Of a stretch of DNA of 59,216 bases, positions 51,532 to 59,216 are shown one piece after another. Position numbers and translations under genes: made by a program. Origin of the DNA: Acidimicrobiales bacterium (GTDB taxonomy: Bacteria > Actinomycetota > Acidimicrobiia > Acidimicrobiales > Aldehydirespiratoraceae); assembly GCA_029263195.1 (NCBI GenBank), contig JAJCXX010000079.1, positions 1 to 59,216 of the forward strand, read 5' to 3'. The notes beneath the pieces are model-generated. The model was not told where the DNA came from. It saw nothing but the letters and a program-made list of their open reading frames with translations, and did not search any database. Each line of letters opens with the position of its first letter. Positions within the stretch are counted from its first letter, which is position 1.

Positions 51532-52655
51532 GCGGCGTTCCGCAACTCGAGGATCTCGGGGATCTCAATGGGAGATCGGTTCTTCTGAGAGCCGATTTCA
51601 ACGTGCCCATGGCCAACGGCGAGATCTCCGACGATCTTCGTATCCGATCAGCGCTACCGACGATGCGGTGGCTTCTGGCTGCCGGGGCGAGGGTCACGGC
51701 CTGCACCCACCTGGGACGCCCGAAGGGGAAGCCCGATCCGGCTTTCTCGGTCGAGCCGGTCCGAGCTCGGCTGTCGGAGTTGGTGCCAGAAGTCGAGCTG
51801 CTCGACAATCTTCGGTTCGATCCCGGAGAGACATCCAATGCCCCTGCGCTGGTGCAACAGCTGATCGAGGGCCACGATGTCTATGTCAACGACGCGTTCG
51901 GTGCCAGCCACCGGTCGCACGCCTCGATCGTCGGACCGCCCAAGTTTCTGCCTTCGGCGGCGGGCCGTCTCCTGAAGCGCGAGGTCGAGGTGCTCGGCGG
52001 CCTTCGCGACAACCCGAAGCGGCCGTTCGTGGCGGTGATGGGCGGCTCGAAGGTCTCCGACAAGCTCGCGGTGATCGAGTCGCTGCTGGGATTCGTCGAC
52101 TCACTGATCGTCGGCGGCGGAATGTGTTTCACCTTTCTCAAGGCGAAGGGACACTCGGTCGGATCGTCGCTGTGCGAAGACGACATGGTCGACACCTGCC
52201 GCCGGCTGCTCGAAGGATCGAAGCCGATTCATCTTCCGATCGATGTCACGGCGCTCGGTCCCGGTGGGAAGCTCTTCGAGCCCGATGCCGGCGGCGACGT
52301 TCGCCAGATGGGTGCGAGCCTTCCAGATGGTTGGATGGGCGCCGACATCGGCCCGGGCACCGCGGCGGAATTTGGTGATGTGATCCACGGTGCCGGAACG
52401 GTGTTGTGGAACGGCCCGATGGGCGTGTTCGAGGATCCGCGATTCGGTGGCGGAACCGGGGCGGTGGCCCAAGCTATGGCCGAGGCTCGTGGGTTTACTA
52501 TCGTCGGCGGTGGAGACAGCGCGGCCGCTGCCAAGCAGTTCGGTGTCGACAAGGAAATGGACCATGTATCCACCGGTGGTGGGGCGTCGCTCGAGTTGAT
52601 CGAGAGGGGCGACCTGCCAGGGTTGGCTGCGTTGAGAGGAGCACCCGGTGTCTGA
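51528..52655 (+). CDS. pgk: Phosphoglycerate kinase
   Basis: A 375-residue kinase. It starts QLEDLGDLNGRSVLLRADFN (RADFNVPM binding the substrate), then THLGRPKG, NDAFGASHRSHASIVG, VAVMGGSKVSDKL and GTVLWNGPMGVFE; the ATP-site GGGDSAAAAKQFG is near the end. It makes ATP from 1,3-bisphosphoglycerate. I place the start at GTG 51528, which overlaps the gap stop; the open frame further upstream is a shadow of gap. It is slightly shorter than typical. Confidence 0.95.
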
Positions 52656-53433
52656 AGCTCGTAGGCCGCTGATCAGTGGCAACTGGAAGATGAATCACAA
52701 CCATTTCGAGGCCATACAGACCATCCAGAAGTTGGCGTATGCGTTGAATGCCGAGGACTACGACCATGTCGACGTGTCGGTGCATCCGCCCTACACCGAT
52801 CTGCGTTCGGTTCAGACCGTCATCCAGGCCGACGACATCCCGGTTGCTCTTGGCGCCCAGAATTGTCATTGGGAGGCGTCGGGTGCTTTCACCGGCGAGG
52901 TCTCCACCTCGATGCTGGCGAAGCTCGATGTGACCTACGTGATCGTCGGCCACTCCGAGCGGCGTGAGCTGTTCGGTGAGACCGATTCCGAGGTAAACCG
53001 CAAGGCCAACGCCGTTCTCGCCGCGGGGATGACCCCGATTGTGTGCATGGGGGAGACCCTCGAGGAACGTCAGGCCGGCGCTGCCGAGTCGAAGGTCGCG
53101 GGCCAGGTGCAAGGCAGCCTTGCGGGTATCGCCCCTGAAGTGGTGGCCGAACTGGTACTTGCCTACGAACCGATTTGGGCGATCGGCACCGGAGAGACCG
53201 CCACACCGGCCGATGCTCAGCAGATGTGCGGGCACATCAGGTCGTTGGTGGCCGATGGCTGGGGTGCGGCTGCCGCCGATGGAGTCCGGATCCAGTACGG
53301 CGGGTCGGTGAAGCCCGGAAACGCCCCGGAGTTGATGGGTCAGCCCGACATCGACGGTGCCCTGGTCGGCGGGGCCGCTCTGGTCGCCGACGACTTCGCT
53401 CGCATTGTCAATTTTCGGCTATATCAGGCATGA
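52648..53433 (+). CDS. tpiA: Triosephosphate isomerase
   Basis: A 261-residue TIM barrel. The active-site Lys14 is in SGNWKMN, His in [15 protein letters not shown] and Glu in [21 protein letters not shown] binds phosphate. The eight-base overlap with pgk completes a coupled gap-pgk-tpiA glycolysis operon. GTG start at 52648. Confidence 0.96.
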   Translation: MSEARRPLISGNWKMNHNHFEAIQTIQKLAYALNAEDYDHVDVSVHPPYTDLRSVQTVIQADDIPVALGAQNCHWEASGAFTGEVSTSMLAKLDVTYVIVGHSERRELFGETDSEVNRKANAVLAAGMTPIVCMGETLEERQAGAAESKVAGQVQGSLAGIAPEVVAELVLAYEPIWAIGTGETATPADAQQMCGHIRSLVADGWGAAAADGVRIQYGGSVKPGNAPELMGQPDIDGALVGGAALVADDFARIVNFRLYQA

Positions 53434-53504
53434 ACGGGTGGTGCTGCGTCGCAGCTACCGGCCGCTGATAACCTGACCGCCGTTCGAAACCCTCGGAGAA
53501 AACC

Positions 53505-53729
53505 GTGATCTGGATCGTTGCCCCTCTCCAAATCGTGTCGGCATCAGTGCTGATATTTTTGGTGTTGCTCCACAGCGGAAAGGGCGGCGGTTTGTCCGAC
53601 ATGTTCGGTGGCGGCATGGGGGCCCAGGCCGCTGGTTCGACCGTTGTCGAACGCAATCTCGATCGCATCACGGTCATCGCGGCGTTGGTCTTCGCCTTCT
53701 CGACCACGGCATACGGCTTGATCTTCTGA
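53505..53729 (+). CDS. secG: Preprotein translocase subunit SecG
   Basis: A 74-residue two-span membrane protein: segment 1 IVSASVLIFLVLLHS, the short loop GKGGGLSDMFGGG, then segment 2 ITVIAALVFAFSTTAYGLIF. It assists SecYEG protein export. GTG 53505 has GGAGA five bases upstream. It is the gene conserved after tpiA in actinobacteria. A TAACCT box lies in the 71-bp gap. Confidence 0.9.
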   Translation: MIWIVAPLQIVSASVLIFLVLLHSGKGGGLSDMFGGGMGAQAAGSTVVERNLDRITVIAALVFAFSTTAYGLIF

Positions 53730-53788
53730 TCCTCGATTTGATCGGTTGGCAACGCTCCAAATAGGGGCAGTTCGGCCGATGGTACGAG

Positions 53789-55270
53789 GTGAAGCTGCGT
53801 CTATCTCTTCTTGCTGTCGTGTTGCTCGCGGGAGCGTGCTCGGCTGAGAGGCCGACGTTGTCGACCGACGGGGTCGCGGCACGTGAGGTGGACGCACCCG
53901 CGGCATCGAGCGACACGCTTGCGACGGCACCGGCTATTGCCACCATTTCGAGCGATGTCGTACTTCGCATAGCGGTTGATGACACCTGGCAGGGCGATCC
54001 GGCGGACGCCGGGCCAGCATCGTTGTCGACCCGTGTCCTGGCCGACCTGTTGTTCGAGGGATTGACCCGGCTCGACTCGTCGGGCTATCCCGAACCGGCC
54101 TTGGCTTCTCGGTGGGATGTGAGCCCCGATCGACTGCAGTGGGACTTCGTTCTCGCTCCCGATCTCGTCGACGGCTTGGGCCGTGTTGTCACCGCTGAGA
54201 ATGTAGTGGCTTCTCTCGACGCCGTTGCGGCTAGGGGTCGCTCCGACCAAACCGCCACGGCGCTGGTGTCGGTGTCCGGCTGGACCGATCGGATGACCGG
54301 TGCCTCCTCGAGTGTCTCCGGTATCGAGGCGATCGACGAGACGACGCTGAGAATCAGGCTCGACTCTCCGTTCGAGATGCTTCTCGAGGTGCTGGCTTCG
54401 CCTGCCTTCGGCATCGTGAACATCGAGGCAGATGGACACCGTGGCACCACCGGTGCCTTTCGGACCAGCGACGACGAGTCCCGTTTGGTGGCGGTCGATG
54501 GGACGGCTGCTGTCAGTGCGGTGGAAGTCGTACGAGACGTTGGAGACATCGCGTCGGATCTCTCGAATGGTCTGATCGACTGGGCGGTTGTCGACCCGGC
54601 TGTGGCCGTCGACGGTCTGCCTGGCGACGTGCTCCGCCAGCCGATCGACATTCGTGTGGTGATGGCATTCCGACTACCCGACATAGCTGAGCGCCTCGGT
54701 CTGTCACTACTCTTGGATCCGGTCTCGATCGTGTCAGGCATACCGGGCTTGTCGGCGGTTTCTACCCTGCCTGTTGGTGGCGTGACCTCGCTTCCGGACT
54801 CGGTTGTCGTCGACATACCGCCCGGGCTCCTGGGTGCTGTGGCTGAGGACGCTGCGAGTCAGTTGGAGGCGGCTGGGGTCGCTGTCGAGTGGGTCGACTC
54901 ATCGGCTGTCGAGTTCGCTGGTCGGGTCACATCCGGTGAGGCGCTGGTCTTCCCGATGGTGGTGGCCGGCGGCACTGGCTCTGGTGGGTCGACGATGCGG
55001 TTCTTCGTCCCGGGAGGCGTGGACGATCTCTTCGGAGACTCCTCGGCCGAGTGGATTCGTCTCGCTGAGTCGGCCGCGTCGGAGGTCGATCCAGAGATTC
55101 GCAGGGACGATCTAGAGAGCCTCGAGCAGTACGTGGCGAGCCGGGGCCTGGTTCGGATCGTCGGCCAGCACGAAGCAACTGTGCTGATCGGTTCTCGTTT
55201 GACGGGACTTCGCCAACGCGGCGACGGCACCCTCGACCTGAGTGAGGTAGGGCTGTCGGCCAGGGGCTGA
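53789..55270 (+). CDS. Family 5 extracellular solute-binding lipoprotein
   Basis: A 493-residue lipoprotein. The signal peptide MKLRLSLLAVVLLAGACS ends in a lipobox (Cys17). The mature protein looks like the SBP_bac_5 (peptide/nickel-type) fold: LADLLFEGLTRLDSSGYPEP followed by ALASRWDVSPDRLQWDFVL, and FEMLLEVLASPAFGI. No ABC permease or ATPase of the oligopeptide type is adjacent, so it is an orphan binding protein or signalling lipoprotein. GTG start; assigned with moderate confidence because similarity fades in the second half. Confidence 0.7.
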   Translation: MKLRLSLLAVVLLAGACSAERPTLSTDGVAAREVDAPAASSDTLATAPAIATISSDVVLRIAVDDTWQGDPADAGPASLSTRVLADLLFEGLTRLDSSGYPEPALASRWDVSPDRLQWDFVLAPDLVDGLGRVVTAENVVASLDAVAARGRSDQTATALVSVSGWTDRMTGASSSVSGIEAIDETTLRIRLDSPFEMLLEVLASPAFGIVNIEADGHRGTTGAFRTSDDESRLVAVDGTAAVSAVEVVRDVGDIASDLSNGLIDWAVVDPAVAVDGLPGDVLRQPIDIRVVMAFRLPDIAERLGLSLLLDPVSIVSGIPGLSAVSTLPVGGVTSLPDSVVVDIPPGLLGAVAEDAASQLEAAGVAVEWVDSSAVEFAGRVTSGEALVFPMVVAGGTGSGGSTMRFFVPGGVDDLFGDSSAEWIRLAESAASEVDPEIRRDDLESLEQYVASRGLVRIVGQHEATVLIGSRLTGLRQRGDGTLDLSEVGLSARG

Positions 55271-55334
55271 GGACCGCAATCGAGTTCACCGTCAGCGGGA
55301 CGATTCGGATGTTGCAACAGGGCTGAGTTTCAGG

Positions 55335-55340
55335 CATAGT
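55335..55340 (+). promoter_or_regulatory. -10 box of the TetR operon
   Basis: CATAGT resembles a -10 hexamer and abuts the palindromic operator at 55341, so repressor binding would block transcript start. Confidence 0.45.
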
Positions 55341-55366
55341 GATGACTGAACAAATGTTCAGTCATC
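55341..55366. promoter_or_regulatory. Palindromic operator upstream of the TetR gene
   Basis: Perfect 12-bp arms GATGACTGAACA / TGTTCAGTCATC are separated by two bases. The span is typical of TetR-family operators, so autoregulation is likely. The inner GAAC-N4-GTTC also matches the LexA core, so a role for LexA cannot be excluded. Confidence 0.8.
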
Positions 55367-55388
55367 AGGTTCCCGTGAACGGACGGCC

Positions 55389-56000
55389 ATGGAACCAATC
55401 TCTCCCAGCGGTAGCAGTCACCTGATCGTCGACAGTGCAATGAAGCTGATCGCGGCGAGCGGCGTGGAGGGCACATCCGTGCGAGCAGTGGCCCGCGATG
55501 CCGGGGTCTCGCCGGCTCTCGTCATCCACCACTTCGGATCCAAGAAGGGTCTCGTCGAGGCATGCGATCATCGAGTGATCGACGCCGTCGACTCTGGCAT
55601 GGCCGAGATCGTCGCCGGAGGCGCCACCGAGTCGCTCACCGCCACGCTGGCAGAGATCGCGGCCGACACCGAGATGCTGGCGTATCTGCTCCGGTCGATG
55701 ACCGAAGGGGGAGTGGTGGGGGACCACCTCTTCGACGGGCTGTACGCCACTACCGTCTCGGCCGTTGAGCAGATGGAGGCCAACGGAACCGGACGGCCCA
55801 CGGAAGATCTCGAGATGAGGTCGTTGCTGCTGCTGGCACTCGATGTCGGCATGGTGCTGCTCAGCCATCACGCCAGCCGGGTGCTCGGAGCGCCGCTCGA
55901 GACGCCCGAGATCACCAAGCGATGGGTGAAAGAGGAAATGGAACTGCTCACACACGGTGTGTTGATCGCCCCTGATGAGCCAGGAAACGAGGAAGCATGA
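55389..56000 (+). CDS. TetR-family transcriptional repressor
   Basis: A 203-residue regulator. The N-terminal DNA-binding domain is HLIVDSAMKLIAASGVEGTS followed by VRAVARDAGVSPALVIHHFG; the rest is an all-helical ligand domain. It probably represses its own operon through the palindrome 23 bp upstream, and its stop overlaps the ABC transporter ATG (ATGA, 55997-56000). The inducer is likely the exporter substrate (inference). Confidence 0.9.
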   Translation: MEPISPSGSSHLIVDSAMKLIAASGVEGTSVRAVARDAGVSPALVIHHFGSKKGLVEACDHRVIDAVDSGMAEIVAGGATESLTATLAEIAADTEMLAYLLRSMTEGGVVGDHLFDGLYATTVSAVEQMEANGTGRPTEDLEMRSLLLLALDVGMVLLSHHASRVLGAPLETPEITKRWVKEEMELLTHGVLIAPDEPGNEEA

Positions 56001-56746
56001 GTGCAAACGAAAGTCTCGACGGGTCGGCTCCGGTCGACCAGATGATTTCGATCTCGGGCCTCACCCGACAGTACGGCGAGGGCCCCACGGCGGTCACCGC
56101 GCTCGGAGGAGTCGACTTGGAGATTCCTCGCGGCCAGTTCGTGGTGCTGCTCGGCCCGAGTGGTTCAGGCAAGACCACGCTGCTCAATCTGATAGGCGGC
56201 ATCGATACTCCGACCAGCGGGTCGGTCGTCGTCGACGGTGTCGATGTGGAATCGCTCGACCGGGCCGACTTGACTTCGTATCGACGGGGGAAGGTGAGCT
56301 TCGTCTTTCAGTTTTTCAATCTCATTCCGACTCTCACCGCCGTCGAGAACGTGGAGCTGATCGCCGGGCTGACCGGAGCCGATACCGACGACTCCCGCCA
56401 GGCCCTCGATGAGGTGGGTCTCGACAAGGAGGGCGACCGCTTCCCGAGTCAACTGAGTGGCGGCCAGCAACAGCGGGTCGCGGTGGCCCGCGCCCTCGCC
56501 AAGTCGACCCCGGTGTTGTTGGCCGATGAGCCGACCGGTGCTCTCGATCGTGCTTCGGGTGATGCGGTGCTGGCGTTGTTGCGGCTGGCCAGCGAGGAGC
56601 ACGGCCGGACGGTGGTGGTGGTCACCCACGACCAGACCGTGGCTGATATCGCCGATCGGGTGCTGAATCTCGTGGACGGCCGGATCGAGTCCGACATCCT
56701 CAACGAGTTTCCGGTAGATCCGGCTCATCGGGGGGTCTCGGTGTGA
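55997..56746 (+). CDS. ABC transporter ATP-binding protein (MacB/LolD type)
   Basis: A 249-residue ATPase. Walker A is GPSGSGKTT (53-61), the Q-loop is SFVFQFFNLIPTLTAVENV, the signature is LSGGQQQRVAVARALA and Walker B is VLLADEPTGALD. This subtype pairs with FtsX-fold permeases for lipoprotein release, antibiotic or peptide export. Coupled to TetR by ATGA and to the permease by GTGA. Confidence 0.94.
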   Translation: MSANESLDGSAPVDQMISISGLTRQYGEGPTAVTALGGVDLEIPRGQFVVLLGPSGSGKTTLLNLIGGIDTPTSGSVVVDGVDVESLDRADLTSYRRGKVSFVFQFFNLIPTLTAVENVELIAGLTGADTDDSRQALDEVGLDKEGDRFPSQLSGGQQQRVAVARALAKSTPVLLADEPTGALDRASGDAVLALLRLASEEHGRTVVVVTHDQTVADIADRVLNLVDGRIESDILNEFPVDPAHRGVSV

Positions 56747-59064
56747 ACCGGATACTGCGTCGGAAGGTTCGGCGGGATCTTCGCCGGCGGCGTAGCCAGA
56801 TAGTCGCGGTCGCCGGGACGGTCTTCCTCGGTGTCGTGTTGTTCACGGCCAACCTCGATTCGGCCCACAACCTCGATGCGTCCTACAAGGCCTTCTACGA
56901 ACGTGTGGAGACGGCTGACGTGTGGGCCACCGGCCCGGTTGATGCCATGCAGGTGATGGTGGTCGACATGAACGGCGTGGTCGCGGTGGACACCCGCACG
57001 AAGGCCGATGTGCCGGTTCGTCTGACCGATCGTGAGCTGCTGGCCACGATGATCGGCGGCCCCGATGACGGCTTGGTGGAAGTCAACCAGTTGCTGGTGT
57101 CCGAGGGGCGTGATCTGGCTCCCGGGGACACCGATGTGGTGGTGCTCGAACAGCATGCCGCCGACCATTTCGATCTCGGCCCCGGCGACTCCCTTGATCT
57201 CTGGGTGGTGGATCACTGGCGGCAATTGGAGATCGTGGGTGTGGCCTCGTCGGGGGAGTACCTGTTTCCGGCCCGATCACAGACGGAGGTCTTCACGGTC
57301 CCCGACGAGTTCGCGGTCGTGTTCGTGCCGGAGGCGCTGGCAGCCGAGTCGGCGCCTGAAGCGCCTTCGCAGTTGGCGGTTCGGGTGGAGGAGCGAGACA
57401 CCGAGAATGTTGCTGCGGTGCTCGCTGCGGTGAAGGAGGCGGGCGCCACCGGTTCGTACGATCTTGCCAGCCAGCCTTCCAACATGGCGTTGCAGTCAGA
57501 TGTGCAGGGATTCGCGAGCATGTCGTATCTGTTTCCGGTGCTGTTTCTCGGTGCCGCCGGGATGGCTACCTTCGTGCTGCTGAGTCGGCTCGTTCGCCAA
57601 GAACGCACCCAGATCGGCATGCTCGTCGCCGACGGGATCGAGACCCGAACCATCCTCGGGCACTACGTCACGCACGCCCTGGTGGCATCGCTGGCGGGCG
57701 CCCTTCCGGGCCTGGTGGCTGGGGCCTTGTTGGGACGCTGGATGAGCTCGCTCTACACCGATTTCCTCGGTATCCCGATCACGGTCATTCGGATTTCGCC
57801 GGTGACCATGATCCAGGCGGTGGTGTTCGCTGTGGTGGTAGCGGTGCTCTCGGGAGTGATTCCGGCTCGATCCGCGGCTCGTATCGATCCCGCAGAGGCG
57901 ATGCGGCCTCCGACCCCCACGGGCGTCGACCACGAGACCCTGATCGAACGGGTCTGGCCTGCGACTCTTCCGGTGACCGCGCGGGTGGTGGCCCGAAACC
58001 TTGTTCGCAATCCCCGCCGGGTCGTCACCACCGCTGTCGGCGTGACGCTTTCGATGATCGTTCTGGTCACGTCGCTGGCACTCAACGACACGACCGGTTC
58101 GGTCATCGGCCGACAGTTCGGTGATGTCGACCGCCGTGACCTGTCGGTTCGACTCGATCACCCGGTGAGCGTTGCCGACTTGACGGAACTCACCGCCATG
58201 GCTCAGATTGCGACTGCCGAACCCACAGTTGAGCTACCGGTGGTGGTCGGAATCAACGGGACTCAAACCGATCAGCTTCTGCAGATCTTCAGCTCTGGAA
58301 CTTCGGCCCATGGCTTCGACGATCCGTTGCCCTCCGACGGGATCGTTCTCGGCCACACAGCGAGAACGGTTCTGGATGTGTCGGCCGGCGATGTCGTGAC
58401 CGTGGGCATCCCCGCGGCAGGCCTGTCAGCCGACGTGGTGGTGGCGGGTTTCGTCGATGAGCCCGTTCCGTCTGTCAGCTACGCCTCGCTGTCGGCATGG
58501 ACCGCGATCGGCGGGGTGCCCCCGACCACTGCGGTCGTGACGCTGGTCGATGAGGATCAGCACAGCGAGGTGAGAGATCTTCTGGCGGCCCGCGGCGACG
58601 TGCTCGCGGTGACCGATCACCGGGCGATGATCGATGCCATGGAGGAGTTGCTCTCTCTCACAATCGTCTTCGTGGGTCTGATGGTGGTGTTCGCGGTGCT
58701 GATGGCGGTTGGCCTGCTGTTCAACGCCGTCACCGTCTCGCTCGCCGAGCGCACCAACGAGATGGCGACCCTGCAGTCCAACGGTGTGCCTCGGGGCTGG
58801 ATCCGCACGACGGTCACCTACGAGACCTTGCTGGTGGCTCTGGTGGGAATCGTTCCCGGAGCCGCCCTCGGGTGGTTCGTGGCCGGTCGGTTCCTGGGTC
58901 AGTTCGACAACGAGTCGTTCCGTTTCATAATGCGACTTTCGCCGTGGTCGATGGCGTTCGCGGTGGTGCTGGTTCTGGTGGTTGCCGTGGTGTCGGAGAT
59001 CCCGGGACTGCGGCGGATCGACCGCATGGATCTGCCCGCCGTGGTGCGGGAACGATCGGTCTAG
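56743..59064 (+). CDS. FtsX/MacB-family ABC permease
   Basis: A 773-residue permease with two FtsX repeats: the first after a single N-terminal segment (IVAVAGTVFLGVVLFTANLD) and a large extracytoplasmic domain, with spans near 255-275, 305-330 and 345-370; the second from about 430 (VTTAVGVTLSMIVLVTSLAL) with closing spans near 635-770. Together with the ATPase it forms an exporter. GTG 56743 overlaps the ATPase stop. The substrate cannot be told from sequence. Confidence 0.9.
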   Translation: MNRILRRKVRRDLRRRRSQIVAVAGTVFLGVVLFTANLDSAHNLDASYKAFYERVETADVWATGPVDAMQVMVVDMNGVVAVDTRTKADVPVRLTDRELLATMIGGPDDGLVEVNQLLVSEGRDLAPGDTDVVVLEQHAADHFDLGPGDSLDLWVVDHWRQLEIVGVASSGEYLFPARSQTEVFTVPDEFAVVFVPEALAAESAPEAPSQLAVRVEERDTENVAAVLAAVKEAGATGSYDLASQPSNMALQSDVQGFASMSYLFPVLFLGAAGMATFVLLSRLVRQERTQIGMLVADGIETRTILGHYVTHALVASLAGALPGLVAGALLGRWMSSLYTDFLGIPITVIRISPVTMIQAVVFAVVVAVLSGVIPARSAARIDPAEAMRPPTPTGVDHETLIERVWPATLPVTARVVARNLVRNPRRVVTTAVGVTLSMIVLVTSLALNDTTGSVIGRQFGDVDRRDLSVRLDHPVSVADLTELTAMAQIATAEPTVELPVVVGINGTQTDQLLQIFSSGTSAHGFDDPLPSDGIVLGHTARTVLDVSAGDVVTVGIPAAGLSADVVVAGFVDEPVPSVSYASLSAWTAIGGVPPTTAVVTLVDEDQHSEVRDLLAARGDVLAVTDHRAMIDAMEELLSLTIVFVGLMVVFAVLMAVGLLFNAVTVSLAERTNEMATLQSNGVPRGWIRTTVTYETLLVALVGIVPGAALGWFVAGRFLGQFDNESFRFIMRLSPWSMAFAVVLVLVVAVVSEIPGLRRIDRMDLPAVVRERSV

Positions 59065-59069
59065 CCGGT

Positions 59070-59098
59070 GTGGCACGGGTGGTCCGAGGCGCTACCAT
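59070..59098 (+). promoter_or_regulatory. Probable promoter of tRNA-Leu(GAG)
   Basis: GTGGCA (59070-59075) and TACCAT (59093-59098) are 17 bases apart, just after the permease stop codon. The mature tRNA starts 34 bases downstream of the -10. Confidence 0.45.
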
Positions 59099-59131
59099 TG
59101 CGCTTCGCATCCCGGTCATCCGGGTGGCCAC

Positions 59132-59215
59132 GTCGGAGTGGCGGAATTGGCAGACGCGCCAGCTTGAGGGGCTGGTGCCCTTAGGGGCGTGGGGGTTCAA
59201 GTCCCCCCTCCGACA
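59132..59215 (+). tRNA. tRNA-Leu(GAG)
   Basis: A class II tRNA. The acceptor stem gtcggag/ctccgac, anticodon stem ccagc/gctgg with loop ttgaggg (anticodon GAG, reading CUC), a long variable arm and T arm ggggg-ttcaagt-ccccc all fold. The window ends one base after the discriminator A, so whether CCA is encoded cannot be seen. Confidence 0.95.
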
Positions 59216-59216
59216 C

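Overview
This window is high-GC bacterial DNA that I read as an actinobacterium, most likely a deep-branching one such as Acidimicrobiia (class-level guess, inference only). Reasons: many GTG starts and GTGA/ATGA stop-start overlaps, TANNNT boxes placed 6-9 nt before start codons (leaderless-type promoters), a polA with a degenerate proofreading domain, a PdtaR-like ANTAR regulator next to polA, and two gene strings also known from mycobacteria: pdtaR-polA-rpsA-coaE-uvrB-uvrA, and uvrC-rapZ-yvcK-gap-pgk-tpiA-secG. I see no phage, insertion sequence or CRISPR array.

Layout. 1-2.4 kb: end of an unknown gene, a small membrane protein, an ECF sigma/zinc anti-sigma pair, an orphan zinc anti-sigma-like protein and a group II truncated hemoglobin. 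2.5-3.8 kb: HU, Bcp peroxiredoxin and FabZ. 3.9-8.2 kb (minus strand): type II fatty acid synthesis operon fabD-fabH-fabG-acpP-fabF, whose FabD carries an extra C-terminal biotinyl/lipoyl-like domain. 8.45 kb: tRNA-Leu(CAA). 8.6-14.3 kb: two SRPBCC proteins, a DUF3105-like lipoprotein, a coiled-coil protein, the ANTAR regulator, polA and a methyltransferase. 14.4-15.8 kb: rpsA. 16.1-27.3 kb: a Tad/Flp pilus block (cpaB, cpaE, cpaF, a vWA-TadB fusion, tadC, a membrane protein, a histidine kinase, a 49-codon coupled ORF, a response regulator and the Flp pilin). 27.4-36.1 kb: coaE, MFS transporter, uvrB, membrane protein, uvrA. 36.2-44.3 kb: a seven-gene, tightly coupled surface polysaccharide operon (phosphoglycosyl transferase, GT2, a WbpB/WbpE/WbpD-like trio, flippase, methyltransferase-GT4 fusion). 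44.3-53.7 kb: uvrC, a beta-propeller membrane protein, a methyltransferase, rapZ, yvcK, gap, pgk, tpiA, secG. 53.8-59.2 kb: an orphan family-5 solute-binding lipoprotein, a TetR-regulated ABC exporter and tRNA-Leu(GAG).

How it fits together: the backbone is DNA replication and repair, translation, glycolysis and lipid synthesis. Two surface-structure blocks (Tad pilus; polysaccharide) sit inside strings that are contiguous in mycobacteria. The most unusual proteins are a GAPDH ending in a 39-residue Lys/Ala/Pro histone-H1-like tail, the FabD with a non-biotinylatable swinging-domain fold, and the vWA-TadB fusion. whiA, usually directly after yvcK, is absent from its expected place. All identifications are from reading the sequence; no database search was run.
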